Of a DNA stretch of 64,000 nt, positions 1-10,404 are shown piece after piece. The stretch covers positions 1 to 64,000 of the forward strand of contig JADDMT010000128.1 in assembly GCA_021401465.1 (NCBI GenBank). Reading direction: 5' to 3'. Position 1 is the stretch's first letter. Each line of letters starts with the position of its first letter. The translations under genes and the position numbers were made by a program. A model generated the notes under the pieces. That model did no database searches and was not told where the DNA came from. It saw only the letters and a list, made by a program, of their open reading frames with translations. The DNA is from Teratosphaeria epicoccoides (Eukaryota; Ascomycota; Dothideomycetes; Mycosphaerellales; Teratosphaeriaceae).

Positions 1-393
1 GGCTTCGGCGCTGCCGACGTGATCCAGATAATCCGTTAGATGAGGCTAGATAAACTCGAACGCCGGTCCCTTCAGGTAAGAGACAATGTACATCATTCGC
101 TTATGATGTGTCGTAAACCGTTCCGTACCCACGTTAAATGCTAACTAGCATTGTAGGATAAACATCTCGACTTGAGATCGTTATCCTATGAACTCTGTAG
201 GGCTTCCCATCTTGAAGCCGTTATTGCCGTGTCCATTCCTAGTAGTTGAACCTGCGACGGATACTAGAGCCATCTCGCTAAGGTGAATGGATTCGAGCTA
301 CTACGTGATTTGAGGTATAGTAGCAACTTGTTCTCGTGGTGTCAGTTAACTGTCGCTAGAGCTTGAACTGACAGTTGAAGAACTACTTGACAT
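1..393 (-). pseudogene. Gypsy family G gag, N-terminal part, RIP-damaged
   Basis: This is the capsid part of a Ty3/Gypsy Gag, read on the minus strand from an ATG at 393 and cut by the left window edge. The frame runs about 130 codons. It opens with a Ser-rich segment and reaches a retrotransposon-gag block with the motif MMYIVSYLKGPAFEF, which fits the capsid domain. All in-frame stops are TAG or TAA where CAG or CAA would be expected, so I read it as one frame damaged by RIP. CpA and TpG are more frequent here than in the rest of the window, so the damage is lighter. Pol would lie outside the window. The call as Gypsy Gag rests on motif recognition and is fairly sure; the family is unknown. 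Confidence 0.72.
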
Positions 394-1005
394 AGGCATA
401 TGTCAAGCACTCGCCGAGTCTCCTGATGCTTCCCTAGAAGTAGTGCTCAAAATGTCATAAGGGTAGGTGCTAATAGCAGGAAGGTGACCAGGTGTTAGAC
501 TCGGGAGCTATGAAGAATATCGACAATGGCAGTTAACCTTGTAACTGACTCTCCTCTAAGCAAGAGAGGATTGAATTGAGATTAAGCACGAAGCTCCTAA
601 CTGCCTATCCTAAAGCTACCCCTATATACTAGAGAGCGACAGAGCAGCTCTGTTAGATCTGTCGACAGACCCGACAGATCCGTGTCTGTAGATCTGTAGA
701 CTAACCCTACAGATCTAAGGGTCTGTCATCACGTGACAGATCCCTTCTTCCTTGCAAGCCTATAGATCTGTAGACTAACCCTACAGATCCGGGGATCTGT
801 CCTCACGTGACAGATCCTTTCTTCCATGACTATGCCTATGACTCATAGTACTCCTATGACAGTACTATGACTTATAGCACTTAGGACCCACATGATCCTG
901 TATCCTACAGTACTCCGGACAGTACTCCTGACACTCATGACAACTAGCATATCTCTAGAGCTAACCTATACTCTTACTATGTACTAGTTTACTAAAGATT
1001 TTATG
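394..1005 (-). repeat. Family G leader and probable 5' LTR
   Basis: This stretch lies upstream of the minus-strand family G gag, so it should hold the untranslated leader and then the 5' LTR. I see no coding frame. It contains a 74-bp tandem repeat (690-835) and further short direct repeats of the type agtactcctgaca around 840-940. I could not fix the LTR ends; TGTTAG near 650 is one candidate edge. Its right border is the flank of element E. Confidence 0.4.
690..835. repeat. 74-bp tandem repeat with internal palindromes
   Basis: Two units start at 690 and 764. Each opens with AGATCTGTAGACTAACCCTA followed by CAGATC, and later has a CACGTGACAGATC segment. AGATCTGTAG and CTACAGATC form an inverted repeat inside each unit, so each unit can fold into a hairpin. 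It lies in the probable LTR of family G, where repeated U3 elements are common. Confidence 0.75.
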
Positions 1006-1010
1006 GCATT

Positions 1011-1271
1011 TGTTAAATTAGTGTCTTATATATAGGGAATAGATTTACACATAGGAAGTAGCTACAGAATAAATATATTATGTTAGGTATTAGATATATA
1101 ACAAACATGATAGATAGAAGAGAAGAGGTAAAAATTCTTCTCTTCCTAGCTAGGGTCATATATCCCTTAGCCCCTAACCTAAGTTAGAGAGGGTAGAGTT
1201 AGGGTCCTACCTAACTCTAACTCCTACTAACTTAGTATAGCTAGTATGTAAGTACCTATTATATTTTAACA
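1011..1271 (-). repeat. LTR of element E, left (3') copy
   Basis: A 261-bp sequence running from TGTTAAATTAG to TTTTAACA, with TG...CA ends. It is closely matched by 54835-55087 plus 61513-61520, where family C element C2 interrupts it. The left flank here is GCATT (1006-1010) and the right flank of the other copy is GTATT (61521-61525). This fits one 5-bp target duplication with a C-to-T change at CpA. The two copies therefore look like the two LTRs of one element. E is read on the minus strand, so this is its 3' LTR. Confidence 0.62.
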
Positions 1272-1616
1272 CTCCTATTTAGAGATATACTAGTATATTT
1301 TGTATACTCCTACTATCTTCTAACCTACTAACTAGTAAAGATATTTGTTATAGTATACTTATACTACTAGAATAATACTCTTATAAAAGAGAATAATGTA
1401 CTAGAGTATGTTTATTACTTATATGTTTACAAATTCATGTGTTTACTCTGCTTTTATAGGTAAGTCTAACTTTATATAAAGTCGCTCTCCTATTCTTAAT
1501 TGTCCTTCTCTTTCTTATTATTATTAATTACTAGCTATAGCTTCTCTAATATATTAACATAGCTCTATAGAAAGGTATACTACTAATCCTACTAGATAGT
1601 ACTTTGTTTAACATAA
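1272..1616 (-). other. Element E 3' internal region, non-coding, AT-rich
   Basis: A very AT-rich stretch of about 345 bp between the left E LTR and the broken end of A0. It has no usable frame. If E is the Copia element described below, this is its 3' untranslated end, and the purine-rich AAATAGGAG (reverse strand, next to 1271) could be the polypurine tract. This assignment is by position only. Confidence 0.35.
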
Positions 1617-2346
1617 AGCTTATATAGCTTATACTACATAAGAGTAAATAGGTAGGTAGCCTATATAACATGTGTTATATATATGCCTTAATATATTTGT
1701 AGTAAATGTAGAATAGAGGTTACTAACTTACAACAGGTTTTCAAATCTATTACATGTTAGATAGCTTTATAATACCTTTACTTTATATGCAGATTAAGAT
1801 ATTAGGAAACTATAAGTATGTACCTTAGTTAATCTTTAAAATTATAGGGTAAGTATACATGCTAGCTTTACTAAGTAGCTTAGCTGTCCCTATTTAGTCA
1901 TGACTATAAAGAAACATGTTATAGAAGCTTAGGGTTAGTTTAATGTATGCGGATACTCTGCGCATACTACTTAAAATAGTAGGAACACGCTCCTAGTGTA
2001 ATCCTTGTTACATTTTCATGCTAGTAGACTAGTACAAGTATTAGCGTACATACATAATAGCTGCATTATCTATTCTTACATCATTTAGTCCCTATGTAAG
2101 TTAACTAAAGGTAGGTACTCTACGCATGTAGTTTAGGTTACTAGCTTAACGGTTATAGTAGGTAACAGGGGGGCTAGCTAGAGAGTATAAAAACCTCGCT
2201 ACTTTCCTAAACTTCCTGTTCCTAAACACTAACATTAACTTTACTCTATCTTGCTTAGCCTTTACCTTGCTATGTCTACGTGTCTAACCTAGAGCTTCTT
2301 CTTCTTTAATCAATTAATTAAGATTAATTAACCTATCTTAGTAATA
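1617..2346. other. A0 fragment: 3' internal region and antisense-gene promoter
   Basis: This matches the 3' internal region of A2 (about 26040-26741) and, reversed, those of A1 and A3. Similarity starts near 1617; no A-type LTR precedes it, so the 3' end of A0 is lost. A TATA box TATAAAAA lies at 2186-2193, about 155 bp before the start of the antisense gene at 2347. The stretch between 1617 and 2185 holds no frame. Confidence 0.7.
2186..2193 (+). promoter_or_regulatory. TATA box of A0 antisense gene
   Basis: The sequence TATAAAAA is followed by a pyrimidine-rich stretch (CTTTCCTAAACTTCCTG). The same block is found before the antisense gene in A1 (16705-16714, reversed) and A2 (26581-26587). 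In A3 it has decayed to a form without a clear TATA. Confidence 0.55.
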
Positions 2347-2522
2347 ATGGCTTATATGCTATAGACAGAGTTTAATGCTACTTACTCTGCCTGTAATTGT
2401 CGCTTGTGCTAGCGATGCCTTAATAACCTTAGTAGCTAAGCTACACACATCTCTCCTCTATGTGTTAGTAAGGCGTCCCCTACCCGCAAGGTATACATAA
2501 CCTATACTAACTAAAGCGTAGC
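2347..2522 (+). pseudogene. A0 antisense gene, exon-like first part (split by A1)
   Basis: This is the N-terminal part of the extra gene carried by family A on the strand opposite gag-pol. It starts at ATG 2347 and runs about 58 codons to 2522, where A1 is inserted; the gene resumes at 17747. The Cys motif of type C-R-L-C-x-Q-C is visible. Stops are all TAG or TAA at expected Gln codons. GTAGC at 2518-2522 is repeated at 17742-17746 as the target duplication of A1. A full description is under the A2 copy (26742-29006). Confidence 0.65.
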
Positions 2523-2882
2523 TAATATAGTTAATACTAGGGGGCTATTAGAGCCGCATAGGTTCTAATGCCTACTCTTAGCATGTAATGACCCTGCTAC
2601 ATGTAGCAAGGGGGTCCTTTGTACATACATTAGCTTATATGTTGTCTAAGTAGGATTAATGCCTGACGTAGGATGCTACTATGCCGCTAACCCTATAGTA
2701 CCCCTACGAGGTTAGGCTTAGACATGCTTTCTCTAATTAAGGGGCGCTAGGGCTTATAAGCACCTCTAGCGCTACCTCTGTAATAAGCAGAAAGTAGTAC
2801 TATCTTATACCTACTAAAAGGTCAGATTACTCTGTCATACTACGAGATATTTTCATATCATATAGCATATACATCTATATTA
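2523..2882 (+). repeat. A1 5' LTR (360 bp)
   Basis: It begins TAATATAGTTAATACTAGGG and ends CATCTATATTA. It has one copy of a 30-bp unit centred on CCCTATAGTACCCCTACG (about 2690-2711), whereas the 3' LTR has two, which explains 360 against 390 bp. AGAAAGTAG at 2789-2797 is the site complementary to the primer-binding region. Confidence 0.9.
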
Positions 2883-2896
2883 GTTCTGCTTTCTCC
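2883..2896 (+). promoter_or_regulatory. A1 primer-binding region, probable self-priming
   Basis: The sequence just after the 5' LTR is GTTCTGCTTTCTCC. CTGCTTTCT is complementary to AGAAAGCAG inside the LTR (seen intact in the 3' LTR near 17645 and in A2). This arrangement is known from Tf1/sushi elements, where the 5' end of the RNA folds back as primer. The transcription start is not shown by the sequence, so this is inference. Confidence 0.5.
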
Positions 2897-2931
2897 ACCC
2901 TACTTTGTAGTCTAGCAGAGAATACTATAAT

Positions 2932-3383
2932 ATGTCTAGAGTACTACGAACTTGCAACTAATGCGTAGTAAGCACTATCCTAAGCGCCCGCGATAGCAAA
3001 GCTAGCCTAAGTAACTAGCCTGTAGGAGTACCCCCTACGAGTAACACTACATTAAACGACAGTTCTACTAGAGGCTAATTACGTAGCAGACAAGGCAATT
3101 TATCCCCTGTATAAGGACTGCAGCTAACCCCGACTATTAACCTAGCCCTTATAGCTATAATTGTCGACTAGGTCCTAAACTGCCTTGCAAACTAGAGCTA
3201 AAGCTGTAACCCTTCTAGTAGCGACAATAGCGAGGACGACAAAGACGTCGCTATAAGTAGTACTAATAAACTAGCGGATAGAGAAATCTAGCGAGATTTT
3301 ACGCTAGGGACCTACAAAGACAATGTACTAGCAGGCGCAGATCCTCCGCGTATGCCTGCGAATGTAGTGCCTAAATTTAGGGC
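2932..3383 (+). pseudogene. A1 gag, N-terminal part (split by B1)
   Basis: Gag starts at ATG 2932 (MSRVLRTC), 49 bp after the 5' LTR, and stays in one frame to the insertion of B1. This part is Ser/Asp-rich, with an acidic stretch near codons 100-110 (SSDNSEDDKDVA). Stops are TAG or TAA at expected Gln codons. It continues at 10405. The intact junction can be read from A3 (near 47065), which lacks B1. Confidence 0.75.
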
Positions 3384-3388
3384 CATGA

Positions 3389-3732
3389 TGTTATAGTTTA
3401 GTCTAAGCCATACATGCCTAGACTAAGGTTACTAATTGTAGGCAAGGCTAAGAGCTACAAGTAATTAGTGTAGACAAACTAAGCATGACTAAGTGTAACT
3501 AAGTAACATGTAATTAGCTTGATTAGTAGCGATTAGTTCTCCTATGTATTTAGGAACGTCGAGATGCTCTTATAGCTTCAAGGCGTTTAAATCATGTTAT
3601 CTACTTACTAATTAGAATTACCTTTGTACTAGTCATACTATCTTAGCTCCTGCTTGTGTTAGCTCTCTCTAAAGAAGCCTTAGCTTACACGTGATTAAAG
3701 TTACCTGACTACTATCTCGAGTAACTGTAACA
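3389..3732 (+). repeat. B1 5' LTR
   Basis: The LTR is 344 bp and runs from TGTTATAGTTTAG to CGAGTAACTGTAACA. It shares its 3' half with the reversed LTRs of B2, B3 and the solo LTR at 27941, but its 5' half (U3) is unrelated to theirs. GGCGTTTAAA at 3582-3591 can pair with the family B primer-binding region. Confidence 0.92.
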
Positions 3733-3744
3733 CTTTGAATGCCG
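3733..3744 (+). promoter_or_regulatory. B1 primer-binding region
   Basis: CTTTGAATGCCG follows the LTR directly. In B2 the same site reads CTTTAAACGCCC (reverse strand, 25325-25336), which is complementary to GGCGTTTAAA inside the B1 LTR. The B1 copy differs from B2 by transitions, as expected from RIP. Self-priming as in Tf1/sushi is inferred. Confidence 0.45.
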
Positions 3745-3759
3745 TTAGGATAAGTGCCT

Positions 3760-5720
3760 CATCATAAGTCGGAAGGGGAACTCCCGCCCCTAGCAAGACA
3801 GTTAGTACTTAACGTACTACCTCTAGTATTAGCAGCGTACTAGGAACCTATGCTAGAAACGATTCCCTTAAGATTAGGAAGCTAGACTTCTATTATAGCG
3901 ACTAAGACAAGTTTAACACCTAGGTTAACTAGATAGACATGTACTTCATGTTTAACTAGGTTCAAGACAACTTGAAACTAGTCTTTGTAATGACATTCAT
4001 GTAAGGTAGGGCTTAGCATTAGGTTAGACTATTTCTTAGGACCTACCTCGATAGCAACAGAACTAATAACTCGAATGGAATCTTCGCAAGCTACAAACAC
4101 CTTAAGCATGTAATGAGGAAAGTCTTTAGATCTTCTAACAAGGTTACTACTACAGTTAGGGTTATCTAACACTTAACTTAGAAAGGGTTATATGCTAACT
4201 ATGCCGCTAAATTCTAGGAATACGCGTAACTTACAGATTAGGATGACAAAGCTCTTATGACAAGGTATCGACAAGGTCTTAAGGATAACGTCAAGGACAA
4301 GCTTATACGCAATAGCAGGAAAGTAGATAATATAGGAGCATTAGTTAAGGTTATAATCAATCTCGACAACAGGCTCTATAAACGAGCTTTAGAACGACAA
4401 TATGATTCCAAGACTTCTAGAAAGGCAGGTTATACTCCTAGATACGACAATCGACAAAACCATAGTACCTATGATAAGTTAAAGGGGAACAACTATAGCG
4501 CGCAACTAATAGAGCTAGACACTACCTAGAAGGGTCGAGCATTTAAAGGAAGAAAGGGCAAGAGTTTGCCTAAGAAAGTAGGAAGATTAACTTGCTATGC
4601 ATGTAGCAAGGAAGGCTACATAGCATAGGACTGTCGCGGCAAAAACATAGTATGACGCGAACAGTTTAATATGATGTAATAGAAGGACCTAGGCAGAGAA
4701 GGCTACAAGAGGATTAGTAAGCCAAGCTCTATTAAGAAAGCGCTAAGGACCTACGTAGAGGTAGTTGCTAGAAGAACTCCCTGCATAAGTAATAGATCAT
4801 AGTATAGAGCCCTTAATTAGGAACTCTGTAAGGATCCATAGTACGATATCCATGAAGAAGACAAGGAACTCTGCGACTACGAGAACGAAGTTAAATTAGC
4901 ATTTGCCAAGTTAGGGATATTACCTAAGGAACACTTGCTAATTCTACTAGAACTACATAGCACATGCAGAGCTCTGACGAAACGCGAGTTTTGTATAATA
5001 GCAAGAAGGACTAGGCACGCATAACTAAGCCTTATACAAGAAGACATAAGCCTTAAAGAAATTAACGAGTCTTGCTTTAACGACGACAAGGAAGAGAACC
5101 GAGATCTGAGAACTTCATTCCCTTAAGAAGAGGCGCTTAAAGTAATTCGAGAAGTTCTAGAGTCCCCTTAGCAAGAGGAGGATTAGCAAGAGGATTTAGA
5201 GGAGAGTCTAAACACTAAGGAAGAAATGACAGATGAAGAAAGTAAAGACAAATTCAGGATCAACGATAATACGATCCTTACATTCACGATAGATGTACTA
5301 GTAGCCGCACGAACTATTGCCCTGCATCTAGTATGCAAGTACAAGGAAATGTTTCTAAAGATGAATAGACGACAAAAAGTCGATCCTATCTAATTCGACT
5401 ATTTCTAGATAAGTGTATAAGCGAAGTTCTAGAACTACCCTCGAATATTAATAGACTATGCGTACTATAACTTCATTGCGGAACAAGTACTAATAGGAAG
5501 TATAATCATACCCTATAGATACGTCCTACCTAACAACAGGACAATTATTACTCAAGAAATGCGCTAAGCAGTTTAGCGATTAAACTAGTAATATCAAAAA
5601 GCTATAATAGCGCAAGGACGAAACGTATGCAACGATACCCTTAAAGAGAAATTATACGCTAAAGAAGCATAGACAGTAGGACTATAAATCCGTGACTAGC
5701 TAGAGTAACGTTAGGCTAAT
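3760..5720 (+). pseudogene. B1 gag with CCHC-type zinc knuckle, RIP-damaged
   Basis: This is the capsid and nucleocapsid region. Recognisable capsid sequence lies near 3890-4130. An open stretch runs 4257-4529. The zinc knuckle at about 4594-4632 reads C-Y-A-C-S-K-E-G-Y-I-A, a stop, then D-C, which is C-x2-C-x4-Y-x4-C with Tyr where the family has His. CAC to TAC at CpA explains that. A long charged region rich in Glu and Lys follows (4640-5720). The exact start and the gag-pol border are not clear. Stops are TAG or TAA at Gln codons. The assignment to Gag is sure; the borders are approximate. Confidence 0.75.
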
Positions 5721-7224
5721 AACTAGTTAGGAAACAGATTAACTCTCTAGATTAGAGCGTTCTAAGAGAGTTCCTTAACACAGAAAGCGCTCAAGTATTA
5801 ACAGCAGTCTTCTACACTAAGATTATTGTTAATAGGCACCTAACGAGTGCATTAATAGATTCTAGAGTAAGCGGGAATTTTGCCTCCGAATCATTCGTTA
5901 AGAGCTAAGGGATCGTAACCTAAAGCAGAAGAGAAGGAGTGTATAAACTTATAGTAGTAGATAGGTTACTACTACCTAGTGTAGAACAGGAGACGATACT
6001 GTTACTACTAGCTATCTAATAGTACTACGAGGAAATTGTCTTAGATGTTACTAACATAGCTAGTCATGATGTTATGCTAGGCATGCCTTAGTTAAGAAAG
6101 CATAACCTAGATGTAGACTAGAAAAGAGGAGTACTTACATTTAAGGAATGCGATTACATGATCGGCATTTAACCTATATAGTAGTAGCGTTTACAGACAG
6201 ATGAGATTAACAAGCATAGGATGACTCGTAAGACGTTTGCATTAACAGGAATTACGTAGAATTGTATTTAACCTAGATCGACACTACTGTTAGGTTAGGA
6301 GGGTCACGACAATAATCACAGGAATAGTAGAAGTCATGCACTATCGAAGAATGAAATTAGAATCTCGGACCTAGACATTCCTAAGGAGTATAGTAAGTAG
6401 AAGCGACTCTTTAAAGAGGAGAGAGGTAAGGCAGCCTTACCTAAACATTAACTATAGGATTACAAGATACACTTACAGCCTAGGAAAGAGCCTCTATAGG
6501 GACCCCTATACGTAATGTCTAAGAAAGAGCTCAAAACCCTCGACGAATAGCTGAAAGAGAAACTAGAGAAAGGCTAGATATAGAAGTCGACATCCTTAGC
6601 AGCCTTACTAGTAATGTTCGTTCTAAAAGCAAACAGGAAACTACGACTAGTAGTAGACTTCAGACGACTTAACAACATCACGATTAAGAACTAGTATCTA
6701 TTACTAAACATCGAAGAAATGTAAGACTAATTAACTAGATTAGGCTAGTATACAAAGATTAACTTATATAATGCGTTTTATGTAATATGCATAGTAGCTA
6801 GATACGAATAGATGACAGCATTCCGAACAAGATATAGACTTTACGAGTTCTTAGTCATGCTAATAGGACTTACTAACGCCCTAGCGTCATGCTAGGATCT
6901 TGTTAACAAAGTCCTCTAAGAACTTCTAGACATATGCATTATAGCATATATAGACGACATCTTAGTTTACACTAAAGGAAGTCTTAACAAGCATATATGA
7001 TAAGTGTAGGATGTCTTCAAACGACTTACTTAAGTAAGATTCAAGACTATACTAGAGAAATGCGAATTCTATAAGAAAGAAGTTAAATTCCTAGGATTCA
7101 TTATTAGCAGAACCGGAATTAGGATTGATCTAGAAAAGACTAAGTCGATACAGGAATAGCTGATACTAACATGCGTCAAGGATAAATAGGCGTTCCTAGG
7201 ACTAGCTAACTATAACAGGAAATT

Positions 7225-7466
7225 TGATAGGGAAGGTATGCTAACCTTTTACTACTACCCTACATAGCTAAAAGGCTTAGTAATTAGTCCTGTAACAGGG
7301 CTGATTATAGTTAGCTACATATGCACACACATTACAACCTAAGAAATATCCGCAAGGTCACGTGACGCCAAGCCTGTAGCTAGTACCTATACATCTAGCA
7401 TCTTAAATATCTGTAAGGTCATATGACGCCAAGCCTGTAGCTAGCGCCTATATGTCTAGCATATTA
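7225..7466. repeat. 242-bp solo LTR inserted in B1 pol
   Basis: The insert runs from TGATAGGGAAGG to TAGCATATTA and is flanked by AAATT on both sides (7220-7224 and 7467-7471), a perfect 5-bp duplication. B2 lacks it at the same place, so it is an insertion in B1. The end TATTA is probably TATCA changed at CpA, giving TGATA...TATCA ends. Its family is not otherwise present here. It contains a 61-bp tandem repeat (7344-7465). Confidence 0.82.
7344..7465. repeat. 61-bp tandem repeat in the solo LTR
   Basis: Two units start at 7344 and 7405, each beginning AAATATC and containing AAGGTCA, TGACGCCAAGCCTGTAGCTA and TCTAGCAT. The differences I saw are C/T or A/G. Repeated units in an LTR often mark U3 control sequences. 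Confidence 0.82.
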
Positions 7467-9507
7467 AAATTCATTAAATGCTACTCTAAAACATTAGTAC
7501 CTCTTATAGAGCTTATAAAGAAAGACAAGAAATAGAACTAGAGCCTAAAGGAAGACCTAGCGTTCAAGTAATTAAAGGAACAATACGCTTTAGCACTAAC
7601 GCTATAATTATTCGATAGAAACAAGGTAGTCTAGATAGAAACAGACGCGTTAGATAGAGCTATAGGAGCATGTCTTACATAAGAGCATAATAGGAAACGA
7701 CACCTAGTAGCCTATTACTTAAGAAAGATGTTACCTGCGGAACAGAACTACGACATCTATGATAAGGAGCTACTTGCGATAGTTGTATTACTGTAACACT
7801 AGCAAGTATATGCAGAAGGAGTACTAAGTCTTATGATTCTCTCTAATCACAAGAATCTAACTTACTTTACTATGACTAAAGTACTAACCTAAAGACAGGC
7901 CTACTAGTTAGAGCTATTAGGGTAGTATAAGTTCGAAATCCGCTATACCCTAGGACGCAAGAACGGAAGAGCCGACGTACTAAGCCGCTATAGCGACTAT
8001 ATAGAGAGTCAGGAACTAGTGCAAGAGAAAATACTTAAGGCAAATGAAGATAGAAGCCTTAGTGCTAACACTAAGGAGTTTAATAACATTGTACGAGTTC
8101 TTTAGGACATAGAAGAACAATTCCTAATCGAGCATAGGAAATCCTAAGTACCTAAGGAACAAGTTATAGAGTATATATAATAACATTACAACAGGCTAGA
8201 AAATAGACACCCTAGAGTTTTAAAGATAATAGAATTAGTCAAGCAAAGCTTTAGATTCCTACATATGTAACAACAAGTTCTAGAGTACATTAAGAAATGT
8301 CTACAATGCTAACGGAATAAGGCTAGTAGACATAGCCTATTTAGACATATTTAGTTCAGGACACCGCTAGAATACCTATAGGACGAAGTCATAATAGACT
8401 TTATTATAAAACTACTAGAGTCTAAGGACCTAGTTACAGGACATAGCTACGACATAATACTAGTCATAGTCGATAGGCTTATGAAATACGCACACTTTAT
8501 TCCTACTAATAAGACAAGCATAGTAGAGTAACTCGGGTACCTTGTACTAGACAGACTTGTGTAATACTATAGATTCCTAAGGACCTATATTACAGATAGG
8601 GACAAGCTCTTTACATCAAACTATTAGAAGACACTTATAGCGACGCTCGGAATCAAGCACAAGCTCTTAATAGTATACTATCTACAAACAGATAGCTAAA
8701 CAGAGATCAAGAATCAGGCCTTAGAAGTATACCTATAACACTACGTTAATTATGCATAAGACAATTAGGCATTACTACTGCCTATAGCATAACTTGCACT
8801 AAATAACTAACAATCTAAGACTATAAAAGAAACCCTATTCTTCGCTGATTTTAGAAAGCATCCGCAGTTATTTAGGGAATAATATTTATAACATCTACAT
8901 GCGGATAAGGCAATAGTAGCTTTAGGAGACCTGAAGTAGGTATACAAGGAATTACAGAAGGCAATTATCAAGTCTCAAGAAAGGATCATAGGATCATACA
9001 ACGCTAAACGAAAAATGGCACCTTAGCTAAAGAGAGGGGATAAGGTCTACCTCCTAACAAAAAATCTGAGAACCTGGAGATTAACTAAGAAACTAGACTA
9101 CGTCAAAGTCAGGCCATTTTTGATTGATAAGCCTAAAGGACTAGTTAACTACTAACTCAAACTACTAGAAGACGCAAAAATCTACCTAGTGTTCTATGTC
9201 TCTATGTTAGAACCTACGGACGCTAAAACACTATGCTAAGAGACGTTTCACTTCTAACCTAAGAAAGAAAACAAGTTTGAAGTTAAGAAAATCCTAGACT
9301 AGAAGGGTCAGCGATATCTCGTAAAATAGAAGGGATACAACGATACTAAAAATACTTGGGAACTAGGAAGGAACCTTACAAACTACTACTTACTTCTGTA
9401 ATAGTTCCTCTAGAATTGACAAAATCAGAAAAAGAAGGATCTACGAAGAAATTCTTAGGAAGGCTATTAAGAGCACTCTAGGTTATAGGAGACAGGTTAA
9501 GGGACAG

Positions 9508-9990
9508 CCCTTAGGCTACTTCTTCTTGCCTCTCCTGTTCCTCTAGCTCCTTAATGTTTGTAACTTCGACTGTAATAGCATTATCTACCCTCTTTTCTAC
9601 AAGATCTAATTGTTGCTATAGGCGCATCTTACGAGTAAACGTAGTCCGAGAGTTTTTATACGCTAACTCTACTACCTACTACGCCTCTTCTACGCGCTTT
9701 CGAGCCTCCTCTTAGGCCTTATGCGTACCTCTTATTACAGATTGCAACCTTAATTTCTCGGCATAAAGACAGTCGAATTCCGATTTAGTTATTTGTATGT
9801 TATACTACTAACTACGACGAATGTACTTATTACACTTCCTAGAGTAAGGATGCACCTTACATACCCGCTTGTTCTTCTTGCAGGTAGAGCACGCCTTTAC
9901 TATAATGGACCTGTTTAAATCCAGAAAATCGGCTAGTTAACGACAACGACAAGTTAAAGGCTTCAGGAGGGAAAGCCATGATAGCTGTAA
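9508..9990 (-). pseudogene. B1 antisense gene: Cys motif plus coiled coil
   Basis: This frame is on the strand opposite gag-pol, convergent with pol and ending about 80 bp after it. The readable frame contains ACSTCKKNKRVCKVH, then KCNKYIRR, a Cys pattern that could bind zinc, followed by a long Lys/Glu/Arg/Gln-rich helix that looks like a coiled coil and ends near EEQERQEEVA. It is about 160 codons. I see no clear ATG; the start is not resolved. Stops are TAG or TAA. B2 (19334) and B3 (63688) carry a similar gene with a clear start. Function unknown; a nucleic-acid-binding role is only a guess from the motif. Confidence 0.65.
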
Positions 9991-10055
9991 AGGCAAGCGA
10001 CCCTAATGACTTAAGAACTAAGCTTTAGGACAAAGCTAGGCTAAAAGGGGGATAG

Positions 10056-10399
10056 TGTTACGGTTTAGTCTAAGCCGTACATGCCTAGACTAAGGCTACT
10101 AACTATGGGCAAGGCTAAGAGCTATAAGCGATTAGTGTAGACAAACTAAGCATGACTAAGCGTAACTAAGTAACATGTGATTAGCTTGATTAGTAGCAAT
10201 TAGTTCTCCTATGTATTTAGGAACGTCGAGATGCCCTTATAGCTTCAAGGCGTTTAACTCATGTTATCTACTTACTAATTAGAATTACCTTTATACTAGT
10301 CATACTATCTTAGCTCCCGCTTGTATTAGCTCTCTCTAAAGAAGCCTTAGCTTACACGTGATTAAAGTTACCTGACTACTGTCTCGAGTAACTATAACA
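10056..10399 (+). repeat. B1 3' LTR
   Basis: The 344-bp partner of 3389-3732, preceded by the polypurine tract AAAAGGGGGATAG. It ends CGAGTAACTATAACA, then CATGA, the second copy of the target duplication. It keeps C/G at several places where the 5' LTR has T/A (TGTTACGG against TGTTATAG). Confidence 0.92.
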
Positions 10400-10404
10400 C
10401 ATGA

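Larger units (their letters stand above)
5760..9430 (+). pseudogene. B1 pol: PR, RT, RNase H, IN, chromodomain; RIP-damaged
   Basis: Domains follow in the Ty3/Gypsy order. Protease: LIDSRVSGNF near 5850-5880, with the usual DSG changed to DSR. RT: YIDDILVYTKG at about 6949-6980. RNase H spans about 7560-8000, with an ETDA motif near 7640. Integrase spans about 8170-9000. The chromodomain is at about 9270-9390, with VKKILD and YLVK followed by KGY, and a TWEL end. In the host, the chromodomain would direct integration to modified chromatin. A solo LTR splits RNase H from RT (7225-7466). Many TAG and TAA codons break the frame. A2-like antisense transcription would run into this end from the convergent gene at 9508-9990. 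Confidence 0.88.
3389..10399 (+). mobile_element. B1: chromovirus (Ty3/Gypsy) family B
   Basis: B1 is a complete 7,011-bp element with two 344-bp LTRs (3389-3732 and 10056-10399), gag, pol with chromodomain, an antisense gene and a polypurine tract (AAAAGGGGGATAG, ending at 10055). The target duplication CATGA is perfect (3384-3388 and 10400-10404). It lies in gag of A1. LTR differences I noticed are mostly transitions. A 242-bp solo LTR is inserted in pol (7225-7466). Confidence 0.93.

Noticed and set aside
4877..5089. Minus-strand open frame in B1
   Set aside because: Opposite to the charged part of B1 gag; no domain and no start context.
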